In this document: one piece after another, positions 53,553 through 62,095 of the stretch | Numbering within the stretch: position 1 is the stretch's first letter | How the letters are laid out: each line of letters opens with the position of its first letter | Assembly: GCA_029782225.1 (NCBI GenBank) | Contig: JAKOVF010000121.1 | Coordinates: 39,319 to 103,318 of the forward strand | Reading direction: 5' to 3' | DNA from: Chloroflexota bacterium | GTDB lineage: Bacteria > Chloroflexota > Anaerolineae > Anaerolineales > Villigracilaceae | Length of the DNA: 64,000 bases | The notes under the pieces: generated by a model | Told to the model about the DNA's origin: nothing | Databases searched by the model: none | Seen by the model: the letters and a program-made list of their open reading frames with translations, nothing else | Made by a program: the position numbers and the translations under genes

Positions 53553-54293
53553 TTACTTCGGTTTTCCCATGGAAGCTACGGCCTGGAGCAACGCATTTGC
53601 CACGATCTGGCCGGATTGCTGTCGGTGCGGCTTCTGCCCCAGTGGGCCGGCAGACATCAGGGCGCTGAGAGCCGCCTGCATGTTATCCTGTCCCTGCTGT
53701 TTGGCGTTCATGAAGGCCATGCCTGCGTTCACGATATCGCCGAGGTCGAGCCCGCTCTGACCCTGGCCGCTGCCCTGTGAAGCAGTCTGGCCGCCAAGCA
53801 GCGATCCCAGCAAATCCCCGGCCCCGCTGGAACTCTGCCCGGAGGATTGCCCGGAAGACTGCCCACCCCCGAGCAGTGATCCCAGAAGATCCCCGCCGCC
53901 CTGTGCAGCAGGCTGTGACCCTCCTCCCAGTAAGGACTGGATGAGGGTCATGGCGTTATCGGGCGTTACGGACGACTGCCCCTGGAACTGCTGCGCGGCC
54001 TGCGCCAGCCCTTGGGAATAGACCTGCGCTGATCCGCCTGTGGCGTGTTGAGACAGATACTGGCTGGCGCTGTTCAGTTGTTGAGATGGAGACGCACCAT
54101 GCTGATTCGCCATGACCTGGGAGATCATGTTGAACGCCTGCACCATATTGTCTCCATGATTCTGGTTCTCGGTGTCGGCCTGATTCAGGGAAGACTGGTT
54201 GGCGGCGAGCGCCTGGGCGGCAACGTTGAAAAGAGATGACAGGTCCAGGCCCTTGGTTGGTTCTGATGAGATTTTTCCTTTTTGATCGTTCAC
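53553..54293 (-). CDS. Gly/Gln-rich low-complexity protein
   Basis: 246 residues, GTG start behind AAAGGAAA. It has repeated GDLLGSLLGG units (about 128-170), Gln/Ser-rich stretches and hydrophilic helices, no signal peptide. It resembles fungal-like low-complexity DUF7721-type proteins in composition only. Function unknown. Confidence 0.75.
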   Translation of the reverse strand: MNDQKGKISSEPTKGLDLSSLFNVAAQALAANQSSLNQADTENQNHGDNMVQAFNMISQVMANQHGASPSQQLNSASQYLSQHATGGSAQVYSQGLAQAAQQFQGQSSVTPDNAMTLIQSLLGGGSQPAAQGGGDLLGSLLGGGQSSGQSSGQSSSGAGDLLGSLLGGQTASQGSGQGQSGLDLGDIVNAGMAFMNAKQQGQDNMQAALSALMSAGPLGQKPHRQQSGQIVANALLQAVASMGKPK

Positions 54294-54350
54294 GAAAAGA
54301 TTTCCTTTCTTCTAAAGGGATATAGAGAATATATCACTTTCCAGGCTGAT

Positions 54351-54755
54351 TCAGTACTCGATTTCCCTGGGGAGAGACTTCGCGATCTCGATCCAGAGCT
54401 TGACCTTTTTGATGCCCGGGAATTTGTTGACCTTGTTCTTCTCGGCGTTGACCTTGGCCAGCGCTGCGGTCAGGGCTTCTGCCTGGCGCCTGGCAAGCTC
54501 AGGGACCGTGTCTACGCCAGCCGCTTCAAGCAGATCAGAATATTGCGAACCGATGCCGCGCACGCGGAACAAATCTGCGCGGTTGACCCATTCAAGAATG
54601 TTATGCTCGCTGAGACCGGTCATCGCCGCCAATTCCTTGCGGCCCTTTACGGTGCGGCCCCTTTCCAACAATGCCTCCGTCGTGTGAACACCCGCCGCGC
54701 GCAGCTTCACCGCATACTCATCCCCGATCCCCTCAATATCTTTGATGGTGGACAT
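54351..54755 (-). CDS. DUF4332 helix-hairpin-helix protein
   Basis: 134 residues: IKDIEGIGDEYAVKLRAAGVHTTEALLERG and LFRVRGIGSQYSDLLEAAGVDTVPELA, two HhH units, then a Lys-rich end. DUF4332. ATG 54755 follows AAAGGAG. Confidence 0.88.
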   Translation of the reverse strand: MSTIKDIEGIGDEYAVKLRAAGVHTTEALLERGRTVKGRKELAAMTGLSEHNILEWVNRADLFRVRGIGSQYSDLLEAAGVDTVPELARRQAEALTAALAKVNAEKNKVNKFPGIKKVKLWIEIAKSLPREIEY

Positions 54756-55159
54756 GGTGATCTCCTTTCAAATGCCTATTACCATAGTACAGGATTCAAC
54801 CCTTGAAATCAATACGTGCTTTTCACGATCAAATCGCTCTTCAGTTGAATTGAGATTCTGTCGGGGAGATACCGGCAAAAGCATTTGCCCATCCATCACA
54901 TGAAAGACCGGCGACCAATCTTCTTTTGCATGGTGACGAGGATGAATTCGACCATGCAGTGATGATAAATAGCACTCGTCCGGGAAAGGAACGAGTGCTA
55001 CTGTGAGAATATAGTGGGACGGCCCCCTGAAGAGCGTCAGCGGATCGGCCTGGAGGCGGATCGGTCTCGGGCAATTTCAGCAGGATTTCCCGGACCTGTG
55101 CATTCACCTCCACAATCGAATCAGAGTCTCACCAGCTCAGGCTATATGGAGAAAGACCC
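54756..55159 (+). other. Noncoding gap
   Basis: About 400 bases without a supported gene; nothing recognised beyond possible promoter sequence near 55130. Confidence 0.5.
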
Positions 55160-55561
55160 ATGCTGGACTCGAGCCGCACTCAACAGCTTGTCGTTATCAT
55201 TGGGGAAGGCTCAGTATTCGATGAAGGGGTCGCAAAGCTGCTGACAAATGGAACCAGGTTCCTTGTCGTGCTCACAAAATACACCAGCGGCCCTGCCCTT
55301 CTGAACATGCTCGAACAGGACTGCCCTGACGTGGTCGTGATTTGCCAGGCATTGACACTGGACACCGCGCAGATCCTTGATCAAATTTCATCGCTCCCGA
55401 GAGCTTTGAGCATGCTCACCATCGTCTTGCGAGTGAACGACGAAGTGATTGACGTATATGCGAATCCCGGGCTGGTTGCGCGGAGAAAGCCAGAGCGGAT
55501 CGTCGTCGCGTCAGAAGCCGCTCTCATAAACGTTGTGAGGCGGGTGCATGAGGGGCGCTGA
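55160..55561 (+). CDS. Degenerate receiver-like protein
   Basis: 133 residues with a receiver-type alpha/beta pattern (LVVIIGEGSVFDEGVAKLL, PDVVVICQALTLDTAQIL). The expected phospho-acceptor Asp position is Cys (VVVIC) and the early acidic pair is missing, so it is likely not phosphorylated. ATG 55160 follows GGAGAAAG. Function unknown. Confidence 0.65.
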   Translation: MLDSSRTQQLVVIIGEGSVFDEGVAKLLTNGTRFLVVLTKYTSGPALLNMLEQDCPDVVVICQALTLDTAQILDQISSLPRALSMLTIVLRVNDEVIDVYANPGLVARRKPERIVVASEAALINVVRRVHEGR

Positions 55562-55672
55562 ATACAGGGCAGTCGAATATCCCGATCGTGATATTTGAGG
55601 GATTTAGCCAGGATGTGGATGATCGCTGGCAGATTGGGCCAGTTTCTGCCAGCGACAGCGCAGCTTCGCGGG

Positions 55673-55843
55673 TTAGAGACCTTCTACGAAGGTAGCAACA
55701 GCGAGAATGGCAAATCCGATGAACACCAGCCAGAAGCTGAGGCCGCTGATGACCGGAATGGTCACGAGACTACCAATAAAGCCGAGCAGGCCAATGACAA
55801 CGGCGATCCACCAGGTTACGTTCTTGGGTGCAGAAAGTTTCAT
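55673..55843 (-). CDS. Small two-helix membrane protein
   Basis: 56 residues: WWIAVVIGLLGFIGSLVTIP and GLSFWLVFIGFAILAVATFV are two membrane helices. ATG 55843 follows AGGAG. Function unknown. Confidence 0.75.
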   Translation of the reverse strand: MKLSAPKNVTWWIAVVIGLLGFIGSLVTIPVISGLSFWLVFIGFAILAVATFVEGL

Positions 55844-55980
55844 ATTGATTCTCCTCATGTTGGGTCAGGGAAAACGATTCACGATACGATCAGGGGCCGG
55901 CCCATATCAAAGTTTGCTGCGCATCCATTCATGTATACAACACTGAAATACTCAAATAGTATCCCCCTGCCAATCAGCTC

Positions 55981-56637
55981 CTACGGGGAGGAGATCACCA
56001 TCCACCAGCCTGCGCCGCCGGGGTCACCGTTGGTTTGCCAGGCATGCCAGACTCCCTCGCCCCCGAGCCAGTAGCCCCAGCGGTTCGTGCCGGTCAGCGG
56101 GTCGTTGAAATAGAATTTTGTTTTGTTGGGGTTTTTAGGATCGATCTCGATGCCAGTGATCACGACGAAGTGCGCGCCCGAATCAGGTCTATCGAGACGG
56201 GTCAGCACGTCGATGATGACAGGATCGCCAGCGGTCAGTTTTTCGGTCAATAAGGCCAGCGCTTCGTCGGCGTCCGTGACCGTCCCTGTGGAGACCGTGT
56301 CTGCATAGTGCTGAGCGATCTTCACCATGTTTTCCGGGCTGGTGAAGGGCCACTTACGCTCCGTGTACAGTCCCTGCTCCGTGGCGTAGTCAATGACTTC
56401 CTTTTCGCTGACCTGCGCTTCAGGATAGGCATAGTTATAGGCCATCACAAGGACCGCCTCGCCGCAGGAGGTGAACTTCGACTGCAGGATGGCGGTGACA
56501 GGCAGGTTCATCTTCCCATCCTGCTGGAGCTTCCGCTTCCAGTAACCGTCCGCCAGCGGAGCGAAGCCGGAAGACAGGAGCCCGGCAATTGCAAGCAGGC
56601 TAAAGATAGACAGGCGTATGGAGGGGAATTTGGTCAT
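55981..56637 (-). CDS. Secreted C39-like peptidase
   Basis: 218 residues: N-terminal signal segment (LSIFSLLAIAGLLSSGFAPLADG), catalytic-type Cys in KFTSCGEAVLVMAYNY, His in GAHFVVITGIE and Asn/Asp in FNDPLTGTNRW, the arrangement of Peptidase_C39_2 proteins. Likely cuts peptides outside the cell. Confidence 0.85.
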   Translation of the reverse strand: MTKFPSIRLSIFSLLAIAGLLSSGFAPLADGYWKRKLQQDGKMNLPVTAILQSKFTSCGEAVLVMAYNYAYPEAQVSEKEVIDYATEQGLYTERKWPFTSPENMVKIAQHYADTVSTGTVTDADEALALLTEKLTAGDPVIIDVLTRLDRPDSGAHFVVITGIEIDPKNPNKTKFYFNDPLTGTNRWGYWLGGEGVWHAWQTNGDPGGAGWWMVISSP

Positions 56638-56663
56638 TGTACGATCTTTGATTGCTTACCGCT

Positions 56664-56894
56664 TCATTTGCCTTCCCGCACGGCTCGAATTTCTGCCTCA
56701 ATATCTTTTTGAGTAATCTTATATTTCTTAGCAGTTGCTCGTGCGTCTTTCAAGGCTTCCTTAAAATCATCCCTGACTCTCTCTTCATCAGGCAAACTAA
56801 CCTTGAGAAAGCGGATAAATGCCAGCACATCTGCCTTACGGGATTCCGGGAGGGTGGCAACTTCAAGTAAAAGAGTTTGTTCAAAGGAAGTCAT
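56664..56894 (-). CDS. Small antitoxin-like protein
   Basis: 76 residues: LLEVATLPESRKADVLAFIRFLKVSL ... VRDDFKEALKDARATAKKYKITQKDIEAEIRAVREG, resembling DUF2281/VapB-type antitoxins. No toxin gene lies next to it, so it may be orphan. Function not proven. Confidence 0.65.
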   Translation of the reverse strand: MTSFEQTLLLEVATLPESRKADVLAFIRFLKVSLPDEERVRDDFKEALKDARATAKKYKITQKDIEAEIRAVREGK

Positions 56895-56912
56895 GGTTCA
56901 CCTTCTAATCAA

Positions 56913-57620
56913 TTATACAACTTGTCCGCCCCAACTTAGTACATCCAGCAATTCGCGCAAGTGTCTGATCTCATAGGTGATCGGCAGATCGTCCGGCCGC
57001 GGTGCGCGCATGGGGTTGAACCAGCAGGTATCGATTCCGTAGTCCAAGCCGCCTTTGATATCGGAGCTGAGGCTGTCGCCGATGATCAAAACATCCTCCC
57101 TGGGCGGGTGTCCGAGCCGTGAAAAGGTGATGTCGAAGAAGGCGGCCTGTGGCTTCGCCGCGCCGATCTCTTCTGAAATGATGAGTTCCGAAATGAAATG
57201 CCGTATGGTGGAGCGTGCGAAACGGCTGCGCTGTACAGACTCGAGTCCATTCGTCACAATTGCCAGGCGGGATTTTGTATGCAGCGTCTGCAAGAGTTCA
57301 TACGCCCCCTCGATCAAGTGTGTACAGAGACCCAGCTGCTCCACGTAAATCGTACTCATCTGATCTGGCGAGCCGCTCAACTGCAGGGACTCCAACAGCA
57401 TCTCAAAACGCCTGACGCGCAGGGCGTCCTGCGTCACTTCATTGCGTTCAAAAGCCTGCCAGAGATCATGATTGATCCTCTGGTAAACGTCCAGATGCTT
57501 CTCTTCGAACGGCAGGCTCAGCAATCGAAAGGTGTTCCTGAGGGAGGTCGTTTCAGCGCGAGCATAGTCGAACAGAGTGCCGTCTGCGTCAAACAATAAC
57601 CAACGATAATGTTTCTTCAT
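56913..57620 (-). CDS. HAD family noncanonical pyrimidine nucleotidase, YjjG-like
   Basis: 235 residues: FDADGTLFDY (DxDGT), IVTNGLESVQRSR, EEIGAAKPQAAFFD, and IIGDSLSSDIKGGLDYGIDTCWFNP, all motifs of YjjG-type HAD nucleotidases. They hydrolyse non-canonical pyrimidine nucleotides, protecting DNA. It shares an operon with the next gene upstream (20 nt gap). Confidence 0.92.
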   Translation of the reverse strand: MKKHYRWLLFDADGTLFDYARAETTSLRNTFRLLSLPFEEKHLDVYQRINHDLWQAFERNEVTQDALRVRRFEMLLESLQLSGSPDQMSTIYVEQLGLCTHLIEGAYELLQTLHTKSRLAIVTNGLESVQRSRFARSTIRHFISELIISEEIGAAKPQAAFFDITFSRLGHPPREDVLIIGDSLSSDIKGGLDYGIDTCWFNPMRAPRPDDLPITYEIRHLRELLDVLSWGGQVV

Positions 57621-57639
57621 AATTGATCGAGATCCGCTC

Positions 57640-58005
57640 TCATGACTTCAGGAAGTATCGTCCCGACAATGAGCCAAACCAGGTCAGCAGGCCCCAGGGG
57701 ATTTGCGGGAGGAAGAAGACGCCGGGCCAGCCGAACACGCCTCCCATGACCATCAAGGTCAGTGCGATCGGAGAGGCCAGCAGAAACGAGGTCAACACGA
57801 CCCAGCGCGCCCGGATGAGCGTCTGACGGTTCAGGAAGAAGATCAGGATCCAGCCTCCCATCGTGCCGGTCAGGAAGAAGAAAAGATAGTCTGCAAGTGG
57901 AGACTGAGTATTCCAGTGCCCAAAGCGAACGTAGAACGCAGCTACCTGCACAACGATGGAAAGCAATCCGACCAGCAGGGCCCAGAACACGGATACAGGT
58001 TTCAT
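57640..58005 (-). CDS. Small four-helix membrane protein
   Basis: 121 residues, four hydrophobic segments; paralogue of the protein at 45384 (same length, PLADYLFFFLTGTMGGWILIFFLNRQ). Function unknown. Confidence 0.78.
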   Translation of the reverse strand: MKPVSVFWALLVGLLSIVVQVAAFYVRFGHWNTQSPLADYLFFFLTGTMGGWILIFFLNRQTLIRARWVVLTSFLLASPIALTLMVMGGVFGWPGVFFLPQIPWGLLTWFGSLSGRYFLKS

Positions 58006-58135
58006 AATGCACTCTCCTCCCGCCCATTTTATTTCAGGCTGCGGTCTACCTCAATAGCTCGTATCCGTGGAGGAATACCCTCGCCAGACCGAAAGGTGAA
58101 CCTGTCCAGTTGGCCACACAGGCGAAGCAGTCCTG

Positions 58136-58190
58136 TGGACTGTCCATGCGGACAGTGCAAGACTCCCCCAATGGCCGGGGAGTCTTATTT
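58136..58190 (+). promoter_or_regulatory. Two hairpins ahead of the CPBP gene
   Basis: GACTGTCC-ATGC-GGACAGT (about 58138-58156) is followed by AAGACTCCCC (58159-58168) with GGGGAGTCTT (58177-58186) and ATTTT. The second has the form of an intrinsic terminator about 57 nt upstream of ATG 58244. This could be an attenuator or the end of a small RNA (inference). Confidence 0.5.
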
Positions 58191-58243
58191 TATGAAGAGG
58201 TATCCTGTAACCGGAAAAATGATCGAATCGAATGGAGGTTCGT

Positions 58244-59356
58244 ATGGCACAGTCCTATTCTGCAAAACCTGAACAGGTGCTCTCCAGGCCGGTATCCGTT
58301 CCCGAAGCCGCCAAGCCCCTGCGGGAGGCGGTCAACTGGCCGCACGTGTGGGCGTACATCGGGCTGTCGTTCGGGCTGACCTGGCTGATCGACCTGGTGA
58401 TCTATCTGAACGGTGGGCTGGCCGGGCCGAGCACAAAGCTGCTGATGCAGTTCATGATGCTCATGCCGGCCTTCTCGGCCATGCTGCTGGGCATGTTCTT
58501 CTTTAAAGAGAGCCCGATCTACCATAAGACGAACCGCACCGCCTCGCGCTGGTTCATCTATTACTTCTTCTTCATGACCTTTGCATTCCTCGCAGTCGCG
58601 GTCCTCTCGCTGGTACAGCCGGCACAGGGACTGGCAATCGGCTCGTACCTGGGACTTCTCACGATCATCGGGCTGCCGCTGCTGCTGGTGCTGCGCTGGC
58701 GAGGCGGGCCGCAGGCCCTGCCCGGGGGAGGTGGAAGCTGGCGCATCTGGCTGCTCTACGGGCTGGGCGTGGTCCTCTTCTGCGCCCTGGAGACGCTGCT
58801 CAACTATGTCTTTAAGCTCGGCCAGCCGGGGAACCCCGCGACCCTGTATCCTGCTGGCGCAACCGCCAGCATCCCGCCCATGGTGCTGATGGCCTCTACT
58901 GCTTTCAACATGGTCGTCGTCGGCCCGCTGCTGGGATTGATCATCTCCTTTGGCGAGGAGTACGGCTGGCGTGGTTTCCTGCAGAGCGAGCTGGTCCACC
59001 TGGGGCGAATCCGCGGGGTGGGACTGCTGGGAGTCATCTGGGGCATCTGGCACTGGCCGGTGATCTGGATGGGCTACAACTACCCTGGCCAGCCGCTGCT
59101 CGGCTCCCTGCTGATGGTGGTCTTCACGGTGCTGCTGGCCTACTTCCTGGCCTACGCTGTGTTCAAGTCCAAAGGGGTATGGACGGCCGCTTACCTGCAC
59201 GGGTTCTTTAACCAGACCCTGGCCTTTTTGATGGTCGCGGTCTTCACGCCGGCCAGCATCGTGATGTCCTTCAGCATCGGCATCCCCGGGCTGCTCCTGG
59301 CCGTGCCTGTCATCCTGCTGATCTTGCGGGATCCAATCTGGAAACAGACGGATTAG
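58244..59356 (+). CDS. CPBP family intramembrane metalloprotease
   Basis: 370 residues with about eight membrane helices. The Abi/CAAX-type motifs are intact: EEYGWRGFLQ (EExxxR) and WGIWHWPVIW (HxxxW). It cleaves peptides in the membrane; target unknown. ATG 58244 follows GGAGG; a start 4 codons upstream is possible. Confidence 0.9.
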   Translation: MAQSYSAKPEQVLSRPVSVPEAAKPLREAVNWPHVWAYIGLSFGLTWLIDLVIYLNGGLAGPSTKLLMQFMMLMPAFSAMLLGMFFFKESPIYHKTNRTASRWFIYYFFFMTFAFLAVAVLSLVQPAQGLAIGSYLGLLTIIGLPLLLVLRWRGGPQALPGGGGSWRIWLLYGLGVVLFCALETLLNYVFKLGQPGNPATLYPAGATASIPPMVLMASTAFNMVVVGPLLGLIISFGEEYGWRGFLQSELVHLGRIRGVGLLGVIWGIWHWPVIWMGYNYPGQPLLGSLLMVVFTVLLAYFLAYAVFKSKGVWTAAYLHGFFNQTLAFLMVAVFTPASIVMSFSIGIPGLLLAVPVILLILRDPIWKQTD

Positions 59357-59380
59357 AAGTATTTTTTCGATGCTGGCAAA

Positions 59381-59437
59381 ACGTCCCGAAGGTTTGCTGT
59401 TGAGCTCTTAGACTACGTGAAACAAACCTTCGGGACG
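59381..59437 (+). repeat. Inverted repeat CGTCCCGAAGGTTTG
   Basis: CGTCCCGAAGGTTTG (59382-59396) is exactly complementary to CAAACCTTCGGGACG (59423-59437). A related unit occurs at 60239-60318, so both sides of the HU-like gene carry it. Confidence 0.75.
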
Positions 59438-59629
59438 GTGTTCTTCGAGATCGCCAGAGAGCAGGGCGACGGTGCCGGAAGAAGCCGGGAGTGGAGAAGC
59501 TCGCCTGCCTGATTGTATGTAGACCCTTCAAAACTGAAAACCAAATTTGCCCGCCTTGATTGTAGAATCCATCCCGCACGGGGATCCATTGTGCTCTCCT
59601 GCAAACCATCATTCTGACAGGAATATTTC

Positions 59630-60055
59630 ATGAGCATCAAGTTCAACATCGTCGAACGGGGCAGGCCCGGGCACAGCGAAGCGCCGAAAAAGTACTATCC
59701 CTCCCTGCAGTCGACCGGCAGGGTGAGCATCGTCCAGCTGGCCGAACGAGCCAGTGACATGTGCACCCTTACCACGGCGGACATGATGGCGGCCATCGAG
59801 GCCCTGCTGGCTATTATCCCGGACGAGCTGGCGCACGGCAACATCGTGGAGCTGGGCGACTTCGGCAACTTCTGGCTGCGGTTCAGCGCCGAAGGTGTTG
59901 AGGACGCGACGAAGGTACGCGGTGACCAGATCTTTACCCTGCTGCCCCGGTTCCACCCGGGCAAACGCTTTCGACGTGCCCTCGCCACGGTCAGGTTCGA
60001 AAAACGCCGTGAGAAACGCCGTACACATCGTGATCCATCCAGCAAAACATCATGA
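59630..60055 (+). CDS. HU-like DNA-binding protein
   Basis: 141 residues: VSIVQLAERASDMCTLTTADMMAAIEALLAIIPDELAHGNIVELGDFGNFWLRFS gives the HU helix pair and the GDFGNFWL strand, followed by a basic end (RRALATVRFEKRREKRRTHR). Longer than HU, like the protein at 20948. The stop codon lies within the first full palindrome of the array at 60025-60235. Confidence 0.75.
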   Translation: MSIKFNIVERGRPGHSEAPKKYYPSLQSTGRVSIVQLAERASDMCTLTTADMMAAIEALLAIIPDELAHGNIVELGDFGNFWLRFSAEGVEDATKVRGDQIFTLLPRFHPGKRFRRALATVRFEKRREKRRTHRDPSSKTS

Positions 60056-60235
60056 TGTTTTGCTCAGAACATCGTGATGTTTTTTTGAAGACATCACGAT
60101 GTTTTTGTTTTAAGTGATAGGCATGTTGGGGAAATCCTCTGCTGCGTTTCCAATTCTCTCAGTGAGTGATTTGCATCTTCTCAGTGAAGATCTCCCGATT
60201 CCTCAGTGAGGTTCTTGGATTCCTCAATTGTAAGG
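60025..60235 (+). repeat. Phased palindrome array downstream of the HU-like gene
   Basis: Palindromes recur in about 22-bp phase. The first part has ACATCRTGATGT cores: half site at 60025-60034, AAAACATCATGATGTTTT (60044-60061, perfect), AACATCGTGATGTT (60068-60081) and ACATCACGATGT (60091-60102); centres 60030.5, 52.5, 74.5, 96.5. After one empty step come GGAAA/TTTCC (centre 60140.5), CTCAGTGAG (60162), ATCTTC-N5-GAAGAT (60183), CCTCAGTGAGG (60206) and CCT-N8-AGG (60228.5). Confidence 0.8.
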
Positions 60236-60238
60236 AAA

Positions 60239-60318
60239 GCGTCCCGAAGGCTTGTCCTGAGCTTGTCGAAGGATTCTCGCGCCGCGCGCCTGTCCTTCGC
60301 CCAAACCTTCGGGACGGT
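60239..60318 (+). repeat. Inverted repeat CGTCCCGAAGG, second copy
   Basis: CGTCCCGAAGGCTTG near 60241 and CAAACCTTCGGGACG at about 60302-60316 are complementary at all but one position. The interior has TGTCCTGAGCTTGTCGAAGG, another common dispersed-repeat motif. Confidence 0.7.
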
Positions 60319-60378
60319 GGCTGGTGACGGCGCCAGAAGGAAACTGGGCCCGGTCAGAATACTCATCGTCGGCCCAAC

Positions 60379-60414
60379 GATGTGATGAAACGCCTGAACG
60401 AGATCGAGAAGTAA
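60379..60414 (+). pseudogene. Remnant of a RAYT gene 3' end
   Basis: The frame reads DVMKRLNEIEK then stop, closely matching the end of the RAYT gene at 61458 (DAVMKHLNEIER). The same repeat block follows both copies, so an earlier RAYT copy was lost except for its tail. Confidence 0.75.
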
Positions 60415-60417
60415 AAA

Positions 60418-60800
60418 AAGTGACAGTCACCTTGAAGGTGACTGTCACTTCAGTTTTGGTATAACCACTTTTGTGATCGGCGGATGGCTCTAGTGGAGGT
60501 TTTCGGACAAAGCGAACAAACGTAAGGCACCCGTAAAGTCTCTTTCCCGTGTAGCAGGTTATACTGTGAAAGCTTTGATTCGGGGTGCCATACCCTCTGC
60601 GGCTCGGACTTACTCGATGCGGTCCGAGCCGCAACCGTTAACTGAAAAGTGACAGTCACCTTGCCCCTTGCGACGCTTCCCCCTGTGGGGACCTTCGGCG
60701 GGATGCTTACTCTACCCTTACCCTCTACGAGGGCTTACAGCAGGGTGCTGGAGCGACGAGTACGATGTCGCAAAGGTGACTGTCACTTCGTAAATATGGA
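60418..60800 (+). repeat. RAYT-flanking repeat block, left copy
   Basis: It starts with a 33-nt perfect palindrome (60418-60450, arms begin AAGTGACAGTCACC) and ends with AAAGGTGACTGTCACTT (60773-60789). Inside is an 11-bp hairpin GCGGCTCGGAC / GTCCGAGCCGC. About 330 nt match the block at 61506 closely. Confidence 0.85.
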
Positions 60801-60861
60801 TTTCAGTTTTCAATTTTGTCCGGCCTGTTATTTATCGCACGTTGTACAATAAGGTCTCGCT

Positions 60862-61458
60862 ATGCCTTACGCTCGCAAAAATACCCTCATCTGGCAAAAA
60901 GGCCTGTACTATCACATCTACAACCGTGGCGCTCGCCAGGTCACCATTTTCCGTGAAGCAACAAATTATCTCTTCACGATCTCGAAGATCCAAGAGTACA
61001 GTCAGGCGAAAAGAATCAGCGTCATTGCATACTGTTTGATGCCAAATCATTATCACTTTCTCGTCAGGCAGGACGGGGATGAGCCTGCCGGCAGCTTACC
61101 TCAATCCATCTTCAACAGTTACTCCAAGGCCTACAACAAGATGTACTCACACAGCGGTACACTCTTCGAGGGGCGATTTCGGGCAAAGGCGATCCAGAGC
61201 AGCAGTCATTTACTGCACCTTTGCCGCTATATTCACGGGAACCCTGTCAAAGATGGAATGGTCGAAGAGCCTCAAGACTGGCCTTATTCAAATTATCTCG
61301 AATGGACCGAAGAACGCCCGGGTGAGCTTGTAGATAGAGACTTTATCAAAGAACAATTTTCCAAACCCGAAGAGTATCAAAGGTTCCTGATGGAATACCT
61401 GAATACTCGTCGTCTGCCCGACGCTGTGATGAAACATCTAAACGAGATCGAGAGATAA
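60862..61458 (+). CDS. REP-associated tyrosine transposase (RAYT)
   Basis: 198 residues of the Y1_Tnp/IS200-like family: HIYNRGARQVTIF, the HUH-type metal motif MPNHYHFLV, and a Tyr in NSYSKAYNKMY as the likely nucleophile; FEGRFRAKAI and YIHGNPVKDGMV follow. RAYTs are thought to move REP palindromes; here such palindromes (GTGACAGTCAC) lie on both sides. Confidence 0.92.
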   Translation: MPYARKNTLIWQKGLYYHIYNRGARQVTIFREATNYLFTISKIQEYSQAKRISVIAYCLMPNHYHFLVRQDGDEPAGSLPQSIFNSYSKAYNKMYSHSGTLFEGRFRAKAIQSSSHLLHLCRYIHGNPVKDGMVEEPQDWPYSNYLEWTEERPGELVDRDFIKEQFSKPEEYQRFLMEYLNTRRLPDAVMKHLNEIER

Positions 61459-61505
61459 AGAAGTGACAGTCACCTGGTGCTCCGCAAAGACCGGCGCCGA
61501 TAAAC

Positions 61506-61960
61506 AAGTGACAGTCACCTTGAAGGTGACTGTCACTTCAGTAGGGTGTAACCACTTTTGTGATCGGCGGATTGCTCCAGTGGAGGTTTTCGGACAAAGC
61601 GAACAAATGTAAGGCGCTCGTAAAGTCTCTTTCCTGTGTATCAGGTTATACTGTGAAAGCTTTGATTCGGGGTGCCATACCCTCTGCGGCTCGGACTTAC
61701 TCGATGCGGTCCGAGCCGCAACCGTTAACTGAAAAAGTGACAGTCACCCGGTTCCTTTCGTTTCACTTCGGGATATTCGGAAACGACCGACACCGAGCGA
61801 GGATCTAAGAAAGTGACAGTCACCCTGCCCCTCGCGACGCTTCCCCCTGTGAGGACCTTCGGCGGGGTGCTCACTCTACCCTTACCCTCTACGAGGGCTT
61901 ACAGCAGGGTGCTGGAGCGACGAGCACGATGTCGCAAAGGTGACTGTCACTTCAGTTAGG
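61506..61960 (+). repeat. RAYT-flanking repeat block, right copy
   Basis: Second copy of the left block, starting with the same 33-nt palindrome (61506-61538). It holds an extra insertion (about 61735-61815, bounded by GTGACAGTCACC on both sides). Further GTGACAGTCACC units at about 61465 and 61940. Confidence 0.85.
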
Positions 61961-62042
61961 TGTCACCACTTGTGTGTTTGGCGGAGTGCTATGGTGGAGA
62001 TTCACCAAATCAAACGCTATCCTACATCTCATAAACTCCTGC

Positions 62043-62048
62043 TATAAT
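62043..62048 (+). promoter_or_regulatory. -10 element for the RmuC-like gene
   Basis: TATAAT at 62043-62048, 48 bp before the start; the -35 is weak. Confidence 0.5.
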
Positions 62049-62095
62049 CATTGGTAATGGGATTGGGCCCTGCGATACCCAAGACAGGAGGAAAC

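Noticed and set aside
54841..55113. A 90-codon minus-strand frame in a gene gap
   Set aside because: No ribosome-binding site and no coherent protein pattern; treated as noncoding.
58190..59200. A 336-codon minus-strand frame over the CPBP gene
   Set aside because: Composition is Gln/His/Arg-rich as expected from antisense of a membrane-protein gene; no start signal.
60025..60235. CRISPR array
   Set aside because: The units are short palindromes with about 22-bp period; there are no identical repeats separated by unique spacers and no cas genes.
60597..60632. Possible tRNA in the RAYT repeat block
   Set aside because: The GCGGCTCGGAC hairpin is a simple perfect stem; no cloverleaf or T-loop consensus is present.
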